A stretch of 35,600 bases of DNA from Rhodospirillaceae bacterium (GTDB lineage Bacteria; Pseudomonadota; Alphaproteobacteria; UBA8366; GCA-2717185), in the NCBI GenBank assembly GCA_002717185.1, contig PBDC01000111.1, positions 1-35,600 of the forward strand, given 5' to 3'. The first letter of the stretch is position 1, and each line of letters starts with the position of its first letter. Both the position numbers and the translations under genes were made by a program. The notes under the pieces are model-generated. The model did no database searches, was not told where the DNA came from, and saw nothing but the letters and a program-made list of their open reading frames with translations. This document shows, piece by piece, positions 23,807-32,368 of this stretch.

Positions 23807-26574
23807 ACAGGAACATTCAAAGTGCTGCAACCACATTCGAATTTCAATTAAATGGCCGCGCAATTACGTGGCAGGGCGACCCGTTCCAACGCCTGACGAA
23901 CCTGCTGCGCGACCAACTTGGTTTGACCGGCACGAAATCCGGTTGCGATGCAGGCGATTGCGGCGCCTGCACGGTCCTAATGGATGGCCGCCAAGTCTGC
24001 GCCTGCATGGTTCCGGCAGCCCAAGCGCACGGAACCGAGATCGTGACAGTCGAGGGTCTTAGCACGGATGCCAAACCAAACGGCTTGCAGCGCGCTTTCC
24101 TGCAACACGGCGCAGCGCAATGCGGCATTTGCACACCCGGCATGTTAATGGCCGCAACGGAATTGCTATCCCGGAGCCCAAGGCCCAGTGAAACCGAAGT
24201 CGAGAAAGCAATAGGCGGCGTCCTATGCCGCTGTACCGGCTACAGGCAGATCGTTCATGCAATTGTTGGCGCCCACAAATTTGCGTACGCCCCTTACCCT
24301 GGCCATGCAGAGGGTCCCAGTGTTGGCACCCGGATGCAGCGGGTCGATGGCGAGGCTAAAGTGTCAGGCCACGACCTATTCGGTGCCGATACCGCACCAG
24401 AAAACGCGCTATGGTTGCGGCCCGTCCGGTCACCGTACGCTCGAGCAAAGTTCTCGTTTGGCGACCTTGAGGCCTTTAGTGCAGCAAATCCCAGTCTCAC
24501 CGCGATCCTGACAGCAGCAGACGTCCCTGGGAAAAACGGTTTCGGGATTAATCCACATATCAAGGATCAGCCGGCCTTCGCCGAAGGCCATGTGCGCTTC
24601 CGAGGCGAGACCGTACTTGCCTTAGTTGGCACACGTGAGGCAGTCGACGCTATCGATTTCAACGCACTTCCGATCAAGTGGGTGGCTGAAGTCCCTGTCA
24701 GCGGCTTCACCGAGGCGGCAAGAGAAGGTGCCGCAAGGGTTCACGAAACGCACCCCGACAATGAACTCGTGCAGGGTGGCCTCAACAAAGGCGATATCGA
24801 GGCGGGGTTCGCCGCGGCCGCGGTTGCGGTCGAAGGCGAACTTCAGACCGCCTTCGTGGAGCACGCCTATATTGAGCCGGAAGCCGGTTTCGCGCAACGG
24901 ATCGGGGACCGCATCGAAATTACCGCCTGCACTCAGTCGCCTTATATGGACCGGGATGATTGCGCCAGCATCCTTGGCATCGCGCCAGAAGCGGTACGCA
25001 TCATCCCGTCGGCCTGCGGTGGTGGGTTTGGCGGCAAGCTCGATCTTTCCGTGCAGCCCCTCCTGGCAGTTGCCGCCTGGACGCTCAACCGGCCAGTGCG
25101 ATGCATATACACGCGAGTGGAGTCCATGGCCTCCAGCACCAAGCGCCACCCAGCAACTGTTAAAGGCCGGGCCGCCGCCGATGCAAGCGGCAAGCTGCTG
25201 GCGATCGAGATGTCAGCCGGGTTCAACACGGGGGCCTATGCTTCGTGGGGACCAACCGTGGCCGACCGAGTCCCAGTGCATGGCAGCGGTCCTTATTTTG
25301 TTCCTAACGTCCGCATGAAAACTCGTTCACTCTTCACCAACGAGCCGCCCTCCGGAGCATTCCGTGGATTCGGTGTGCCGCAAGCGACCATGCTTCAGGA
25401 GCAGCTCTATGACGATCTCGCTGACGCACTGGACATAGATCCGTTCGAGTTTCGCTACCTTAATGCAATCCGCACCGGACAAACGACGGCGACGGGCCAG
25501 ACCCTAGAAGCGAGCGTCGGTCTCAGCCAATGTCTCGACGCGTTGCGCCCCCATTGGAAGCGCCTGCGGCAAGAAGTGGCTGATGTGGATACATCCGGCT
25601 CCATCCGCCGCGGCATCGGCGTCGGCTGCATGTGGTATGGCTGCGGCAACACATCGATGTCGAACCCGTCGACCATTCGTGTCAGCCTAAACCGCGATGG
25701 ACGCCTGATCTTGTTCAACGGGGCCGCGGATATCGGCCAAGGCTCCTATACGGTCGTGCTACAGATCTGCGCCGATGCACTCGGCCTGCCGCCCAACGTT
25801 TTCGAACAGGTGTTGTGCGACACTGACCTAACCGCTGATGCGGGCAAGACTTCAGCGTCGCGACAGACCTTCGTAACTGGCAAGGCAGCCTATCTAGCCG
25901 GCCGGGATCTGCGCGCACAAATTCTGCGATTAGCCAATGCGGGTGACGGCGGGGAACTTCGTCTCGAGGGCACTCGCCTATTCGTGCGCGATGGTGACAG
26001 GGACACTGAAGTGCCGCTAAAAAGCCTGAGCGCGACAGACGAGGTTGGAACAATTCTCACTGGTGAGGGCCAATTCGATCCACCAACCGAACCACTGGAT
26101 GAGAACGGCCAAGGAAAACCATATGCGACCTATGGATTTGCGGCACAAATAGCAGACCTTGATGTCGATTTAGAACTTGGAACCGTTCAGTTGCGCCGTA
26201 TTATCGCGGCGCATGATGTGGGCCGAGCGATCAATCCAAATCTCGTCGAAGGGCAGATTTATGGCGGGATCGCCCAGGGCATCGGCCTGGCCCTGATGGA
26301 GGAATTCATACCAGGGCACACGGAGAATTTGCACGACTATCTAATCCCGACCGTTGGTGACGTGCCGGAGATAGACATCATACTGATCGAGGATCCGGAA
26401 CCCCTTGGTCCCTATGGCGCAAAAGGTATTGGCGAACCCGCCCTGATACCCACGGCCCCGGCGATCTTTAGCGCCATCCGGCACGCTACCGGCATCAAGG
26501 TGACGCGGGTGCCGCTTTTGCCACATCGTCTACATGCCGCGTTGCAGGCCCAGCACCTCTGTGGAGGGGAGTGA
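23803..26574 (+). CDS. Fused 2Fe-2S / molybdopterin-binding subunit of a xanthine dehydrogenase-family hydroxylase
   Basis: A 923-residue fusion of the small Fe-S subunit and the large Mo subunit. The plant-type 2Fe-2S cluster is ligated by C48, C53, C56 and C68. The second cluster uses C107, C110, C142 and C144 (QCGIC, LCRCTG). From about residue 175 the Mo domain starts (RVDGEAKVSGHDLFGAD). PSACGGGFGGKLDL, EPPSGAFRGFG and NGAADIGQGSY line the cofactor. GAKGIGEPAL near the end supplies the catalytic Glu of the family. These enzymes hydroxylate an aromatic carbon next to nitrogen with water; with a 6-hydroxynicotinate-reductase-like gene next, nicotinate C6 is the likely target (inference). 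ATG 23803 overlaps the FAD subunit stop; the longer upstream frame is an artefact. Confidence 0.9.
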   Translation: MNRNIQSAATTFEFQLNGRAITWQGDPFQRLTNLLRDQLGLTGTKSGCDAGDCGACTVLMDGRQVCACMVPAAQAHGTEIVTVEGLSTDAKPNGLQRAFLQHGAAQCGICTPGMLMAATELLSRSPRPSETEVEKAIGGVLCRCTGYRQIVHAIVGAHKFAYAPYPGHAEGPSVGTRMQRVDGEAKVSGHDLFGADTAPENALWLRPVRSPYARAKFSFGDLEAFSAANPSLTAILTAADVPGKNGFGINPHIKDQPAFAEGHVRFRGETVLALVGTREAVDAIDFNALPIKWVAEVPVSGFTEAAREGAARVHETHPDNELVQGGLNKGDIEAGFAAAAVAVEGELQTAFVEHAYIEPEAGFAQRIGDRIEITACTQSPYMDRDDCASILGIAPEAVRIIPSACGGGFGGKLDLSVQPLLAVAAWTLNRPVRCIYTRVESMASSTKRHPATVKGRAAADASGKLLAIEMSAGFNTGAYASWGPTVADRVPVHGSGPYFVPNVRMKTRSLFTNEPPSGAFRGFGVPQATMLQEQLYDDLADALDIDPFEFRYLNAIRTGQTTATGQTLEASVGLSQCLDALRPHWKRLRQEVADVDTSGSIRRGIGVGCMWYGCGNTSMSNPSTIRVSLNRDGRLILFNGAADIGQGSYTVVLQICADALGLPPNVFEQVLCDTDLTADAGKTSASRQTFVTGKAAYLAGRDLRAQILRLANAGDGGELRLEGTRLFVRDGDRDTEVPLKSLSATDEVGTILTGEGQFDPPTEPLDENGQGKPYATYGFAAQIADLDVDLELGTVQLRRIIAAHDVGRAINPNLVEGQIYGGIAQGIGLALMEEFIPGHTENLHDYLIPTVGDVPEIDIILIEDPEPLGPYGAKGIGEPALIPTAPAIFSAIRHATGIKVTRVPLLPHRLHAALQAQHLCGGE

Positions 26575-26578
26575 CACA

Positions 26579-28099
26579 ATGGTGAAACAAAACGAACCAG
26601 CTGGTATCGACCGGACCGAACTGTTCGGCGCGCGCGAGGGTACGAACGGGATCATCCGTTGCGATGCCTGCCCGGTGTTGTGTCGTATCAGACCTGGGCG
26701 CGCCGGGGCCTGCGCACGCTACGCCAATCAAGACGGCCGCCTAGTCCGGACCGATCCTCTGGTGATGAGCGAACGCTTGGCTGATGACGGCAGTCCGATG
26801 GTGCCGTTCCTAGAACAAGAGACCGAATGGGACGGCAATCCGATTACCGGCGCGGACGTCTTCGTCACCGGGATCGGCGCAGGGACGACTTATCCGGACT
26901 ACAAACCTGCCCCATTCATCGTCTCTAGCAATTATGAAGGAGTGGATACAGTAACGGTCGTCTCGGAGGGAATTTTCAGTTATTGCGGCGTCAAGGTGAA
27001 GATCGATACCGATCGGCATCTTGGCGCGGAGACAGCCGCGGTGCGGGCCAAGGGCGAACATGTCGGCCACGTCACCACTGCGGAATACGGTTCGCAAATG
27101 CTGTCTCTCGGTGGCGTAAGACACCTTACCGGTAACAGCAAGAAAGAAGGATCTGTCACCTGCGACACCCTGATGGCACTTTGCAACAAGGAGCCGGTCG
27201 AGTTGGAGATTGAGGACGGCGCCACCTTAACCGTCACTGCAGGCCAGCCGCCGATAGTCGACGGGGCCAAGGAACAACGTATGCGCGTTGGCTGCGGGTC
27301 GGCAGCCATTGGCATCTTCGCCCAACAATGGTTTGGTCATGCCGATGAAGTCATCGTCGTCGACGATCACATTACAGGCGTTCTATCGGAACATCAGGCC
27401 GGCAAGGTGCTCAATATGAAACCTAGTGGGGTCCGGGTGCGCGGTCGCAAGTCGACGGCCGGCCGCTACTTCCAGGTGGCTGAGCCCGGTCAGGGCTGGG
27501 GCGGCACAGATATTACCGATCCGCTCAGTATTATCGAAACGATCGACCCGGCACTCGCCTGGCCGGGCATGCGACTATTGATGACCAGCACGACTGGCGA
27601 AGACTCAATTTTTTGTGAGCTGGACGAATCATTGCGCCCGGTAGAAACGGATATGCCGGCGCCACTCATTGAGGTGGTCGAACGTATCAAAGAGAATTGC
27701 GAGCCGTCGCTCGCCACTGTGCTATTCATGGCCGGCGCGGGCGGCTCGCTGCGCGCGGGCGTGACGGAGAATCCGGTGCGCCTTACCTGCTCGGTACGGG
27801 ATCGCATGACCCGCGTGACGCTCGGCGGCGCACCCGCCTTCATCTGGCCCGGGGGCGGGATTACCGTTATGGTCGATGTCTCCCGCATGCCTAACCAATC
27901 GTTCGGTTATGTGCCCACACCGGCAATCGTGGCGCCGATCGAGTTCACCTTGCCGCGCAGCACCTATGCCGAGCTCGGCGGGCATATGGACGCGATCACG
28001 CCGCTCCACCTTATAGTAGATGAATTTACGAGGGCTGCGCGCCATATTGCCGCCCGGAGCGACAATCCCTGGCCGCTGCAACGGCAGGATAAGGGCTGA
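26579..28099 (+). CDS. 6-hydroxynicotinate reductase-like iron-sulfur protein
   Basis: A 506-residue protein resembling 6-hydroxynicotinate reductase (Hnr), known from anaerobic nicotinate fermentation in Eubacterium barkeri. That enzyme reduces 6-hydroxynicotinate to 1,4,5,6-tetrahydro-6-oxonicotinate with ferredoxin. An N-terminal cysteine cluster C28-x2-C31-x3-C35-x9-C45 fits a 4Fe-4S site. Further segments are SEGIFSYCGVKVKIDTDRHL, GVRHLTGNSKKEGSVTCDT and a Gly-rich AGAGGSLRAGVTENPVRLT. A stretch E-I-E-D-G-A-T216-L-T218 loosely recalls the ApbE flavinylation motif. ATG 26579 has GGAGGGGAG in front. The assignment rests on remembered family similarity plus context, and specificity is inferred. 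Electron donor unknown; no ferredoxin gene is in the operon. Confidence 0.72.
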   Translation: MVKQNEPAGIDRTELFGAREGTNGIIRCDACPVLCRIRPGRAGACARYANQDGRLVRTDPLVMSERLADDGSPMVPFLEQETEWDGNPITGADVFVTGIGAGTTYPDYKPAPFIVSSNYEGVDTVTVVSEGIFSYCGVKVKIDTDRHLGAETAAVRAKGEHVGHVTTAEYGSQMLSLGGVRHLTGNSKKEGSVTCDTLMALCNKEPVELEIEDGATLTVTAGQPPIVDGAKEQRMRVGCGSAAIGIFAQQWFGHADEVIVVDDHITGVLSEHQAGKVLNMKPSGVRVRGRKSTAGRYFQVAEPGQGWGGTDITDPLSIIETIDPALAWPGMRLLMTSTTGEDSIFCELDESLRPVETDMPAPLIEVVERIKENCEPSLATVLFMAGAGGSLRAGVTENPVRLTCSVRDRMTRVTLGGAPAFIWPGGGITVMVDVSRMPNQSFGYVPTPAIVAPIEFTLPRSTYAELGGHMDAITPLHLIVDEFTRAARHIAARSDNPWPLQRQDKG

Positions 28100-28106
28100 G
28101 TCCAAT

Positions 28107-28991
28107 ATGCTGCAGGCCGTCCCTCAGCGAACGCGGAACAGCGCCGAGGTGCAGCACGCGCCACTGGCCGGCGGACGCCTGCATCTGAATGAAGGGCCGA
28201 TCGATTTGGTGATCGGCGCTAAGGGCCAAATGAATGCGGTCCGCGCCGCTTACACCGCAGCTGCGAAGCGGTTCGATGGGCTACTGGACGAATTGGTGGC
28301 GGAGTTGCCTCTGTTGCGGCAGCCGCTGGGGCTAGACGATACCTCCCTGACCGGTCCCATTTCCCTGCGCATGGAACGGGCGGTACGGCGGCACAGCGCG
28401 GTCTTCGTAACTCCGATGGCAGCGGTCGCCGGCGCGGTTGCGGACGAAACACTGGCTGCAATGAGCGCCCTGCCGGGGCTCGACAAGGCCTATGTGAACA
28501 ATGGTGGAGACATCGCTTTCCACCTAGCACCGACGGAACACTTCAAGATCGGCACTGTTTCGAATGTCAAAGCCGCCATCCCAAATGGTTTCATAGCGAT
28601 CCCAGCCGACACCGAAATCCGGGGCGTCGCGACGAGTGGTGCCGATGGCAGAAGTTTTTCCATGGGCATCGCCGATGCCGTCACGGTATTGGCGCAAAAC
28701 GCCGCTGCAGCCGATGTCGCAGCGACTTTGATTGCCAATGCGGTTAATACTGATCATCCGTCGATACACCGTGAACCGGCCCAAAGCCTAGACCCCGATA
28801 ATGATCTATGCGACCGGCTGGTAACCGTTTCGGTCGGCAAGCTACCAGTGGAGTTGGTGGCACAGGCGCTCGAAGCTGGCGCAGCCTGCGCCGAAAGCAT
28901 GCGACGACGCGGAAGCATCCGCGGCGCACTCCTGCGCTGCCAGGGACAGGTACGCATCGTTGCAGATGACAATATTCTAAGAGCAAGATAG
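28107..28991 (+). CDS. UPF0280 family protein (ApbE superfamily)
   Basis: A 294-residue protein of the UPF0280 family, distantly related to the FMN transferase ApbE. ApbE-like features are PMAAVAGAVADETL, the YVNNGGD segment (129-135; compare NxGGD in ApbE), GVATSGADGRSFSMG (173-187) and ADAVTVLAQNAAAADVAATLIANAV (189-213), where ApbE has its metal/flavin-site aspartate and helix. The family has no settled function. Next to a 6-hydroxynicotinate-reductase-like flavoprotein it may attach or handle flavin for that enzyme. The ATG at 28107 follows the previous stop by seven bases; a longer frame beginning inside the previous gene is rejected. Confidence 0.72.
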   Translation: MLQAVPQRTRNSAEVQHAPLAGGRLHLNEGPIDLVIGAKGQMNAVRAAYTAAAKRFDGLLDELVAELPLLRQPLGLDDTSLTGPISLRMERAVRRHSAVFVTPMAAVAGAVADETLAAMSALPGLDKAYVNNGGDIAFHLAPTEHFKIGTVSNVKAAIPNGFIAIPADTEIRGVATSGADGRSFSMGIADAVTVLAQNAAAADVAATLIANAVNTDHPSIHREPAQSLDPDNDLCDRLVTVSVGKLPVELVAQALEAGAACAESMRRRGSIRGALLRCQGQVRIVADDNILRAR

Positions 28992-29000
28992 GAGCCGAAA

Positions 29001-29840
29001 TTGATCGATCCGCAACTCATCGAAGAACAAATCGGCCCATTCCTGCGCGAGGATATCGGGTTTGGCGATCTGACCTCAACGATCATGATCGACGCCGACG
29101 TGACCGGCATATTCGACATCAATGCCCGACAGCCAATCACCGTCGCAGGTATCGACGTTGCCGCCGCAGTGTTCCGCCGCTGCGAACCGCACTGCATGTT
29201 CGATATTCGTATCCAGGATAGCGAAACGATCGAGGCCGGCACGATCATGGCGCGGGTTTCAGGAAAGGCGCGAGGCATCCTGACTGCGGAACGGACCGCC
29301 CTGAACCTGCTGCAACACCTGTCTGGTATCGCCACCTACACAGCGCTATTTGTAGCCGAAATCAAGGGCACGGGGGTACAGTTGATCGACACGCGAAAAA
29401 CAACACCAGGCCTGCGCGCTCTGGAAAAACATGCGGTGACCTGCGGCGGCGGGCGAAACCACCGACTGGCCTTGGATGGCGGCGTTCTTATCAAGGACAA
29501 CCACATTGCGGTGGCGGGCAGCCTGACGGCAGCGATCAGTCGAGCCAAGAGCCAGGTCCCGACCCTAGTTAAAGTGCAAGTGGAATGTGATACGCTCAAC
29601 CAAGTCCTGGAAGCCGTTGAAGCGGGTGCGGACTTGCTGCTGCTCGACAATATGGAACCGAATACGATGCGTGAGGCGGTCGCCATTGTCGACGGCCGCA
29701 TCCCGCTGGAAGCGTCGGGCGGGATCACCCTCGATACAATCCGAGCCAAGGCGGAAAGTGGCGTCGACTTCATCTCAACAAGCAAGATCACCCAGTCGGC
29801 ACCGGCTGCCGACATCGGTCTGGACGAAGCGACTGCCTGA
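29001..29840 (+). CDS. nadC: Nicotinate-nucleotide pyrophosphorylase (carboxylating), quinolinate phosphoribosyltransferase
   Basis: NadC converts quinolinate and PRPP to NaMN, CO2 and PPi. The 279-residue protein has LREDIGFGDLTS at the start. ERTALNLLQHLSGIAT (97-112), DTRKTTPGLRALEKHAV (130-146), GGGRNHRLALDGG (149-161) and LIKDNHI (163-169) follow. All phosphoribosyl- and quinolinate-contact residues (R132, K133, H154, R155, K165) appear intact. DTRKTTPG and KDNH separate it from the ModD relatives. TTG 29001 is the start, with AGGAG at good spacing. nadA and nadB are absent, and the gene is buried in a catabolic operon, so it probably serves quinolinate breakdown rather than, or besides, NAD synthesis (inference). 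Confidence 0.9.
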   Translation: MIDPQLIEEQIGPFLREDIGFGDLTSTIMIDADVTGIFDINARQPITVAGIDVAAAVFRRCEPHCMFDIRIQDSETIEAGTIMARVSGKARGILTAERTALNLLQHLSGIATYTALFVAEIKGTGVQLIDTRKTTPGLRALEKHAVTCGGGRNHRLALDGGVLIKDNHIAVAGSLTAAISRAKSQVPTLVKVQVECDTLNQVLEAVEAGADLLLLDNMEPNTMREAVAIVDGRIPLEASGGITLDTIRAKAESGVDFISTSKITQSAPAADIGLDEATA

Positions 29841-29876
29841 GAATGCCCATCAGAAGAAGTCGAGCTGCTCGTTGAA

Positions 29877-31379
29877 ATGAACAACCGACCCGCCCCCGGT
29901 CACTTAAAATTGCGCCGTATGTCGATCGACACATGGCGGGACCATATATGCTTTCTGCACCGTGATTGCACAGCTTACCCCGCACCCGACTACCTCGGAC
30001 CAAACAGGATCGATATTTCCTCCGGTGCGAAAAAAATTCGTGCACGGGTAAACGTCGTAGATGATGACCAGTTCGTGAAACACGACGAGATTGGCCTGTC
30101 AAAGCGTGCCTTTGACGAATTGGGCCTTCTGGAAGGCACCGAAGTTACAATCGAGCGGGCCACGCCACCAGACAGTCTCCTCGTGCTTCGGAATAAGGTA
30201 GCGGGTAATGAGCTCGAACTGGGTCAGATGCGCGAAGTGATCCGCGACATCGTTGACTACCGTTATACGGAGCGGGAAATCGTCGCGTTCCTTGTCGCCG
30301 CCTCAAAGGAGCTGACGCTGTCAGAGATTCAATCGTTGACCCAGGCGCGGGCGGAATACGCCCACCATTTCACCTGGTCGCGCAACATGGTCGTCGACAA
30401 GCACTCCATGGGTGGTGTGCCGGGCAGCCGTATCTCAATGATCGTCATTCCCATTGTAGCGGCGCACGGGTTCTGGATTCCGAAAACTTCGTCCCGTGCC
30501 ATCACCTCGGCGGCCGGTACCGCGGATGCGATGGAGTGCGTCGCCGAAGTCGATCTCGCGCCCGAGGCTTTGCACAAAGTGGTTGAAACGGCCGGCGGGT
30601 GCATCGCCTGGAATGGCCGACTGAGCCATTCGCCGATCGATGATGTCATGAATACCATCACCCGGCCGCTTGGAATTGATTCGACCAAGCTGGCCGTAAC
30701 ATCGATCTTGTCAAAGAAGGTCGCTGCCGGGTCGAGCCATGTCGTTGTCGATATACCCTACGGCACCCGCACAAAGGTGGCGAACCTCGCTCAAGCACAG
30801 GACCTCGGAAATTTGTTCGAGGCTGTGGGACGCGGGGTGGGGCTTACCGTCGTCGCTGTGCCCACGGATGCCTCACGACCCATCGGCCACGGCATTGGCC
30901 CGGCGCTCGAAGTCCGCGATGTCTGGGCCGTGTTGCAAAACCATGCAGATGCGCCACCCGACCTGCGCGAAAAAGCACTCCACTTTGCCGGCATCATTTT
31001 GGACTGGGACCCGAACGTCGAAAACGGACGCGAACGCGCCCGCGTTCTCTTAGAAAACGGTGCGGCGCTGAATCGTATGGAGCGCATCGTCGACTTGCAG
31101 GGACGCAAAGAACATCCGATCGGCCCAGGATCTTTGGCCCACAACGTGCTAGCAAACCAAAGCGGCCAAGTGACAGGGATAGATTGCTACCGCGTCGCCG
31201 ATATTGCCCGCCGGTCGGGCGCGCCGATGGATAAGGGCGCGGGGATCGACTTCCTCGCACCCGTCGGCACACAGGTCAAGGCCGGTGAACCGCTGTATCG
31301 TATCCTCGCCAATATCGAAACCGATCTGCGCCTTGCCGTTGGCGCAGCCGAACGGGATAACGGTATCGAGATCAGTTAA
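29877..31379 (+). CDS. Thymidine phosphorylase family protein, long NMP (AMP) phosphorylase-like type
   Basis: A 500-residue pyrimidine/NMP phosphorylase. The extra N-terminal domain (LKLRRMSIDTWRDHICFLHR, about 10-29) and the total length match archaeal AMP phosphorylase rather than the shorter DeoA. The phosphate loop is DKHSMGGVPGSR (174-185), and SSRAITSAAGTADAME (205-220) is the AMP-phosphorylase version of a segment that differs in DeoA. Archaeal homologues split NMPs with phosphate into base and ribose-1,5-bisphosphate. Next to nadC, NaMN is an attractive substrate (inference), giving nicotinate. ATG 29877 keeps the family N-terminus. It is the last gene of the operon, 36 bp after nadC. 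Confidence 0.82.
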   Translation: MNNRPAPGHLKLRRMSIDTWRDHICFLHRDCTAYPAPDYLGPNRIDISSGAKKIRARVNVVDDDQFVKHDEIGLSKRAFDELGLLEGTEVTIERATPPDSLLVLRNKVAGNELELGQMREVIRDIVDYRYTEREIVAFLVAASKELTLSEIQSLTQARAEYAHHFTWSRNMVVDKHSMGGVPGSRISMIVIPIVAAHGFWIPKTSSRAITSAAGTADAMECVAEVDLAPEALHKVVETAGGCIAWNGRLSHSPIDDVMNTITRPLGIDSTKLAVTSILSKKVAAGSSHVVVDIPYGTRTKVANLAQAQDLGNLFEAVGRGVGLTVVAVPTDASRPIGHGIGPALEVRDVWAVLQNHADAPPDLREKALHFAGIILDWDPNVENGRERARVLLENGAALNRMERIVDLQGRKEHPIGPGSLAHNVLANQSGQVTGIDCYRVADIARRSGAPMDKGAGIDFLAPVGTQVKAGEPLYRILANIETDLRLAVGAAERDNGIEIS

Positions 31380-31720
31380 GCGCTGTTCGCCTCGTGCTAA
31401 CCTCATCGCCTCGATGCGTGTTCGATGCGTCGTAAAACTTTGCGAAGATCGAGATCGCCAACAGCAATATCACCCGTATAGGTGATTTCCAGCCGTTATT
31501 CGCCAACACACATATCCGCGACTTCTATAATCACGGCTCAGGCTAGACAGAGCGATCCCACCGTCATCCAATGATAAGGAATTCCCGCCATCAGGCGTAT
31601 AACATCATCGGCCAATTCCAATGGCATGGCCGCCAGCATTATCAATAGTTTTCCATAAAACATGGTTTACAAATAGTCTGCCTTAAACTCACCGGTAATT
31701 ACGTCACACCGGAAAGGGCA
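31380..31720. other. Convergent intergenic region with a weak stem-loop
   Basis: About 340 bp between the end of the catabolic operon and the end of ureG. ATCACC (31469-31474), loop CGTATA, and GGTGAT (31481-31486) form a 6-bp stem followed by TT only, so at best a weak terminator. It also holds a doubtful 41-codon minus-strand frame (31538-31663, listed separately). No repeat or mobile-element end is seen. Confidence 0.4.
31538..31663 (-). CDS. Doubtful 41-residue ORF downstream of ureG
   Basis: The frame starts MFYGKLLIMLAAMPLELADD, is rich in hydrophobic and helix-forming residues and includes GIPYHWMTVGSL. It lies 57 bp after ureG on the same strand. There is no convincing ribosome-binding site, and I recognise no family. 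It could be a small membrane-associated protein, a gene remnant, or chance. Confidence 0.2.
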   Translation of the reverse strand: MFYGKLLIMLAAMPLELADDVIRLMAGIPYHWMTVGSLCLA

Positions 31721-32368
31721 TTATTCAACCGCTACGGTGTTCTCCGATTTCTCGCCCAAGCCTCCTATCGAGATAATAAACTCCACAATATCCGACACCC
31801 CTTCGCCCACCTTAAGATTTGTGAAGTAGAAGGGCCGGTCGCCACGCATTTTTTTCGCATCTCGGTCCATCACGCCCAGATCGGCGCCGACCAGCGGCGC
31901 CAAATCAGTCTTGTTAATAATCAAAAGGTCCGACCGGGTGATACCTGGTCCACCCTTGCGTGGAATTTTATCGCCAGCCGAGACGTCGATGACATAGAGC
32001 GTGACATCCGCCAGCTCCGGCGAGAAGGTCGCGGCCAGATTATCGCCACCCGACTCGATGAATACTAACTCCAACGCCGGAAAGCGCAGGTTCATGTCAT
32101 CGATCGCGGCCAAATTCATAGAAGCATCCTCACGGATGGCCGTATGCGGACAACCACCCGTCTCGACTCCCATGATCCGGTCAGAGGTCAGCGCGCCGCT
32201 GCGGGTCAAAAATTCCGCATCCTCACGCGTATAGATATCGTTGGTGATTGCGGCCACTTCGTAGCGGTCACGCATCGTCTTACACAGGGCATCTGTCAAA
32301 GCGGTCTTGCCAGATCCAACCGGCCCACCAATGCCGACGCGAAGGGGTCCATTGCTACTGTCACTCAT
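31721..32368 (-). CDS. ureG: Urease accessory GTPase UreG
   Basis: A 215-residue SIMIBI GTPase that delivers nickel to apo-urease. It has the P-loop GGPVGSGKT (14-22), the metal-binding CPH motif in [40 protein letters not shown], and the base-specificity NKTD in [14 protein letters not shown] 32368 overlaps the ureF stop by four bases; the frame extends 16 codons upstream without family similarity. Last gene of the ureABCEFG operon in this window. Confidence 0.96.
   Translation of the reverse strand: MSDSSNGPLRVGIGGPVGSGKTALTDALCKTMRDRYEVAAITNDIYTREDAEFLTRSGALTSDRIMGVETGGCPHTAIREDASMNLAAIDDMNLRFPALELVFIESGGDNLAATFSPELADVTLYVIDVSAGDKIPRKGGPGITRSDLLIINKTDLAPLVGADLGVMDRDAKKMRGDRPFYFTNLKVGEGVSDIVEFIISIGGLGEKSENTVAVE

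Noticed and set aside
29001..29840. ModD (molybdenum-transport-linked) instead of NadC
   Set aside because: ModD is a NadC relative and a Mo enzyme is nearby, but the DTRKTTPG, GGGRNHR and LIKDNH motifs are those of true NadC, and no mod genes are present.
29841..29876. Separate promoter for the NMP phosphorylase gene
   Set aside because: The 36-bp gap after nadC shows no -35/-10 pair; cotranscription is simpler.
29877..31379. Ordinary DeoA thymidine phosphorylase for nucleoside salvage
   Set aside because: Length, the extra N-terminal domain and the SSRAITSAAGTAD segment fit the AMP-phosphorylase branch better; no other deoxynucleoside genes are adjacent.
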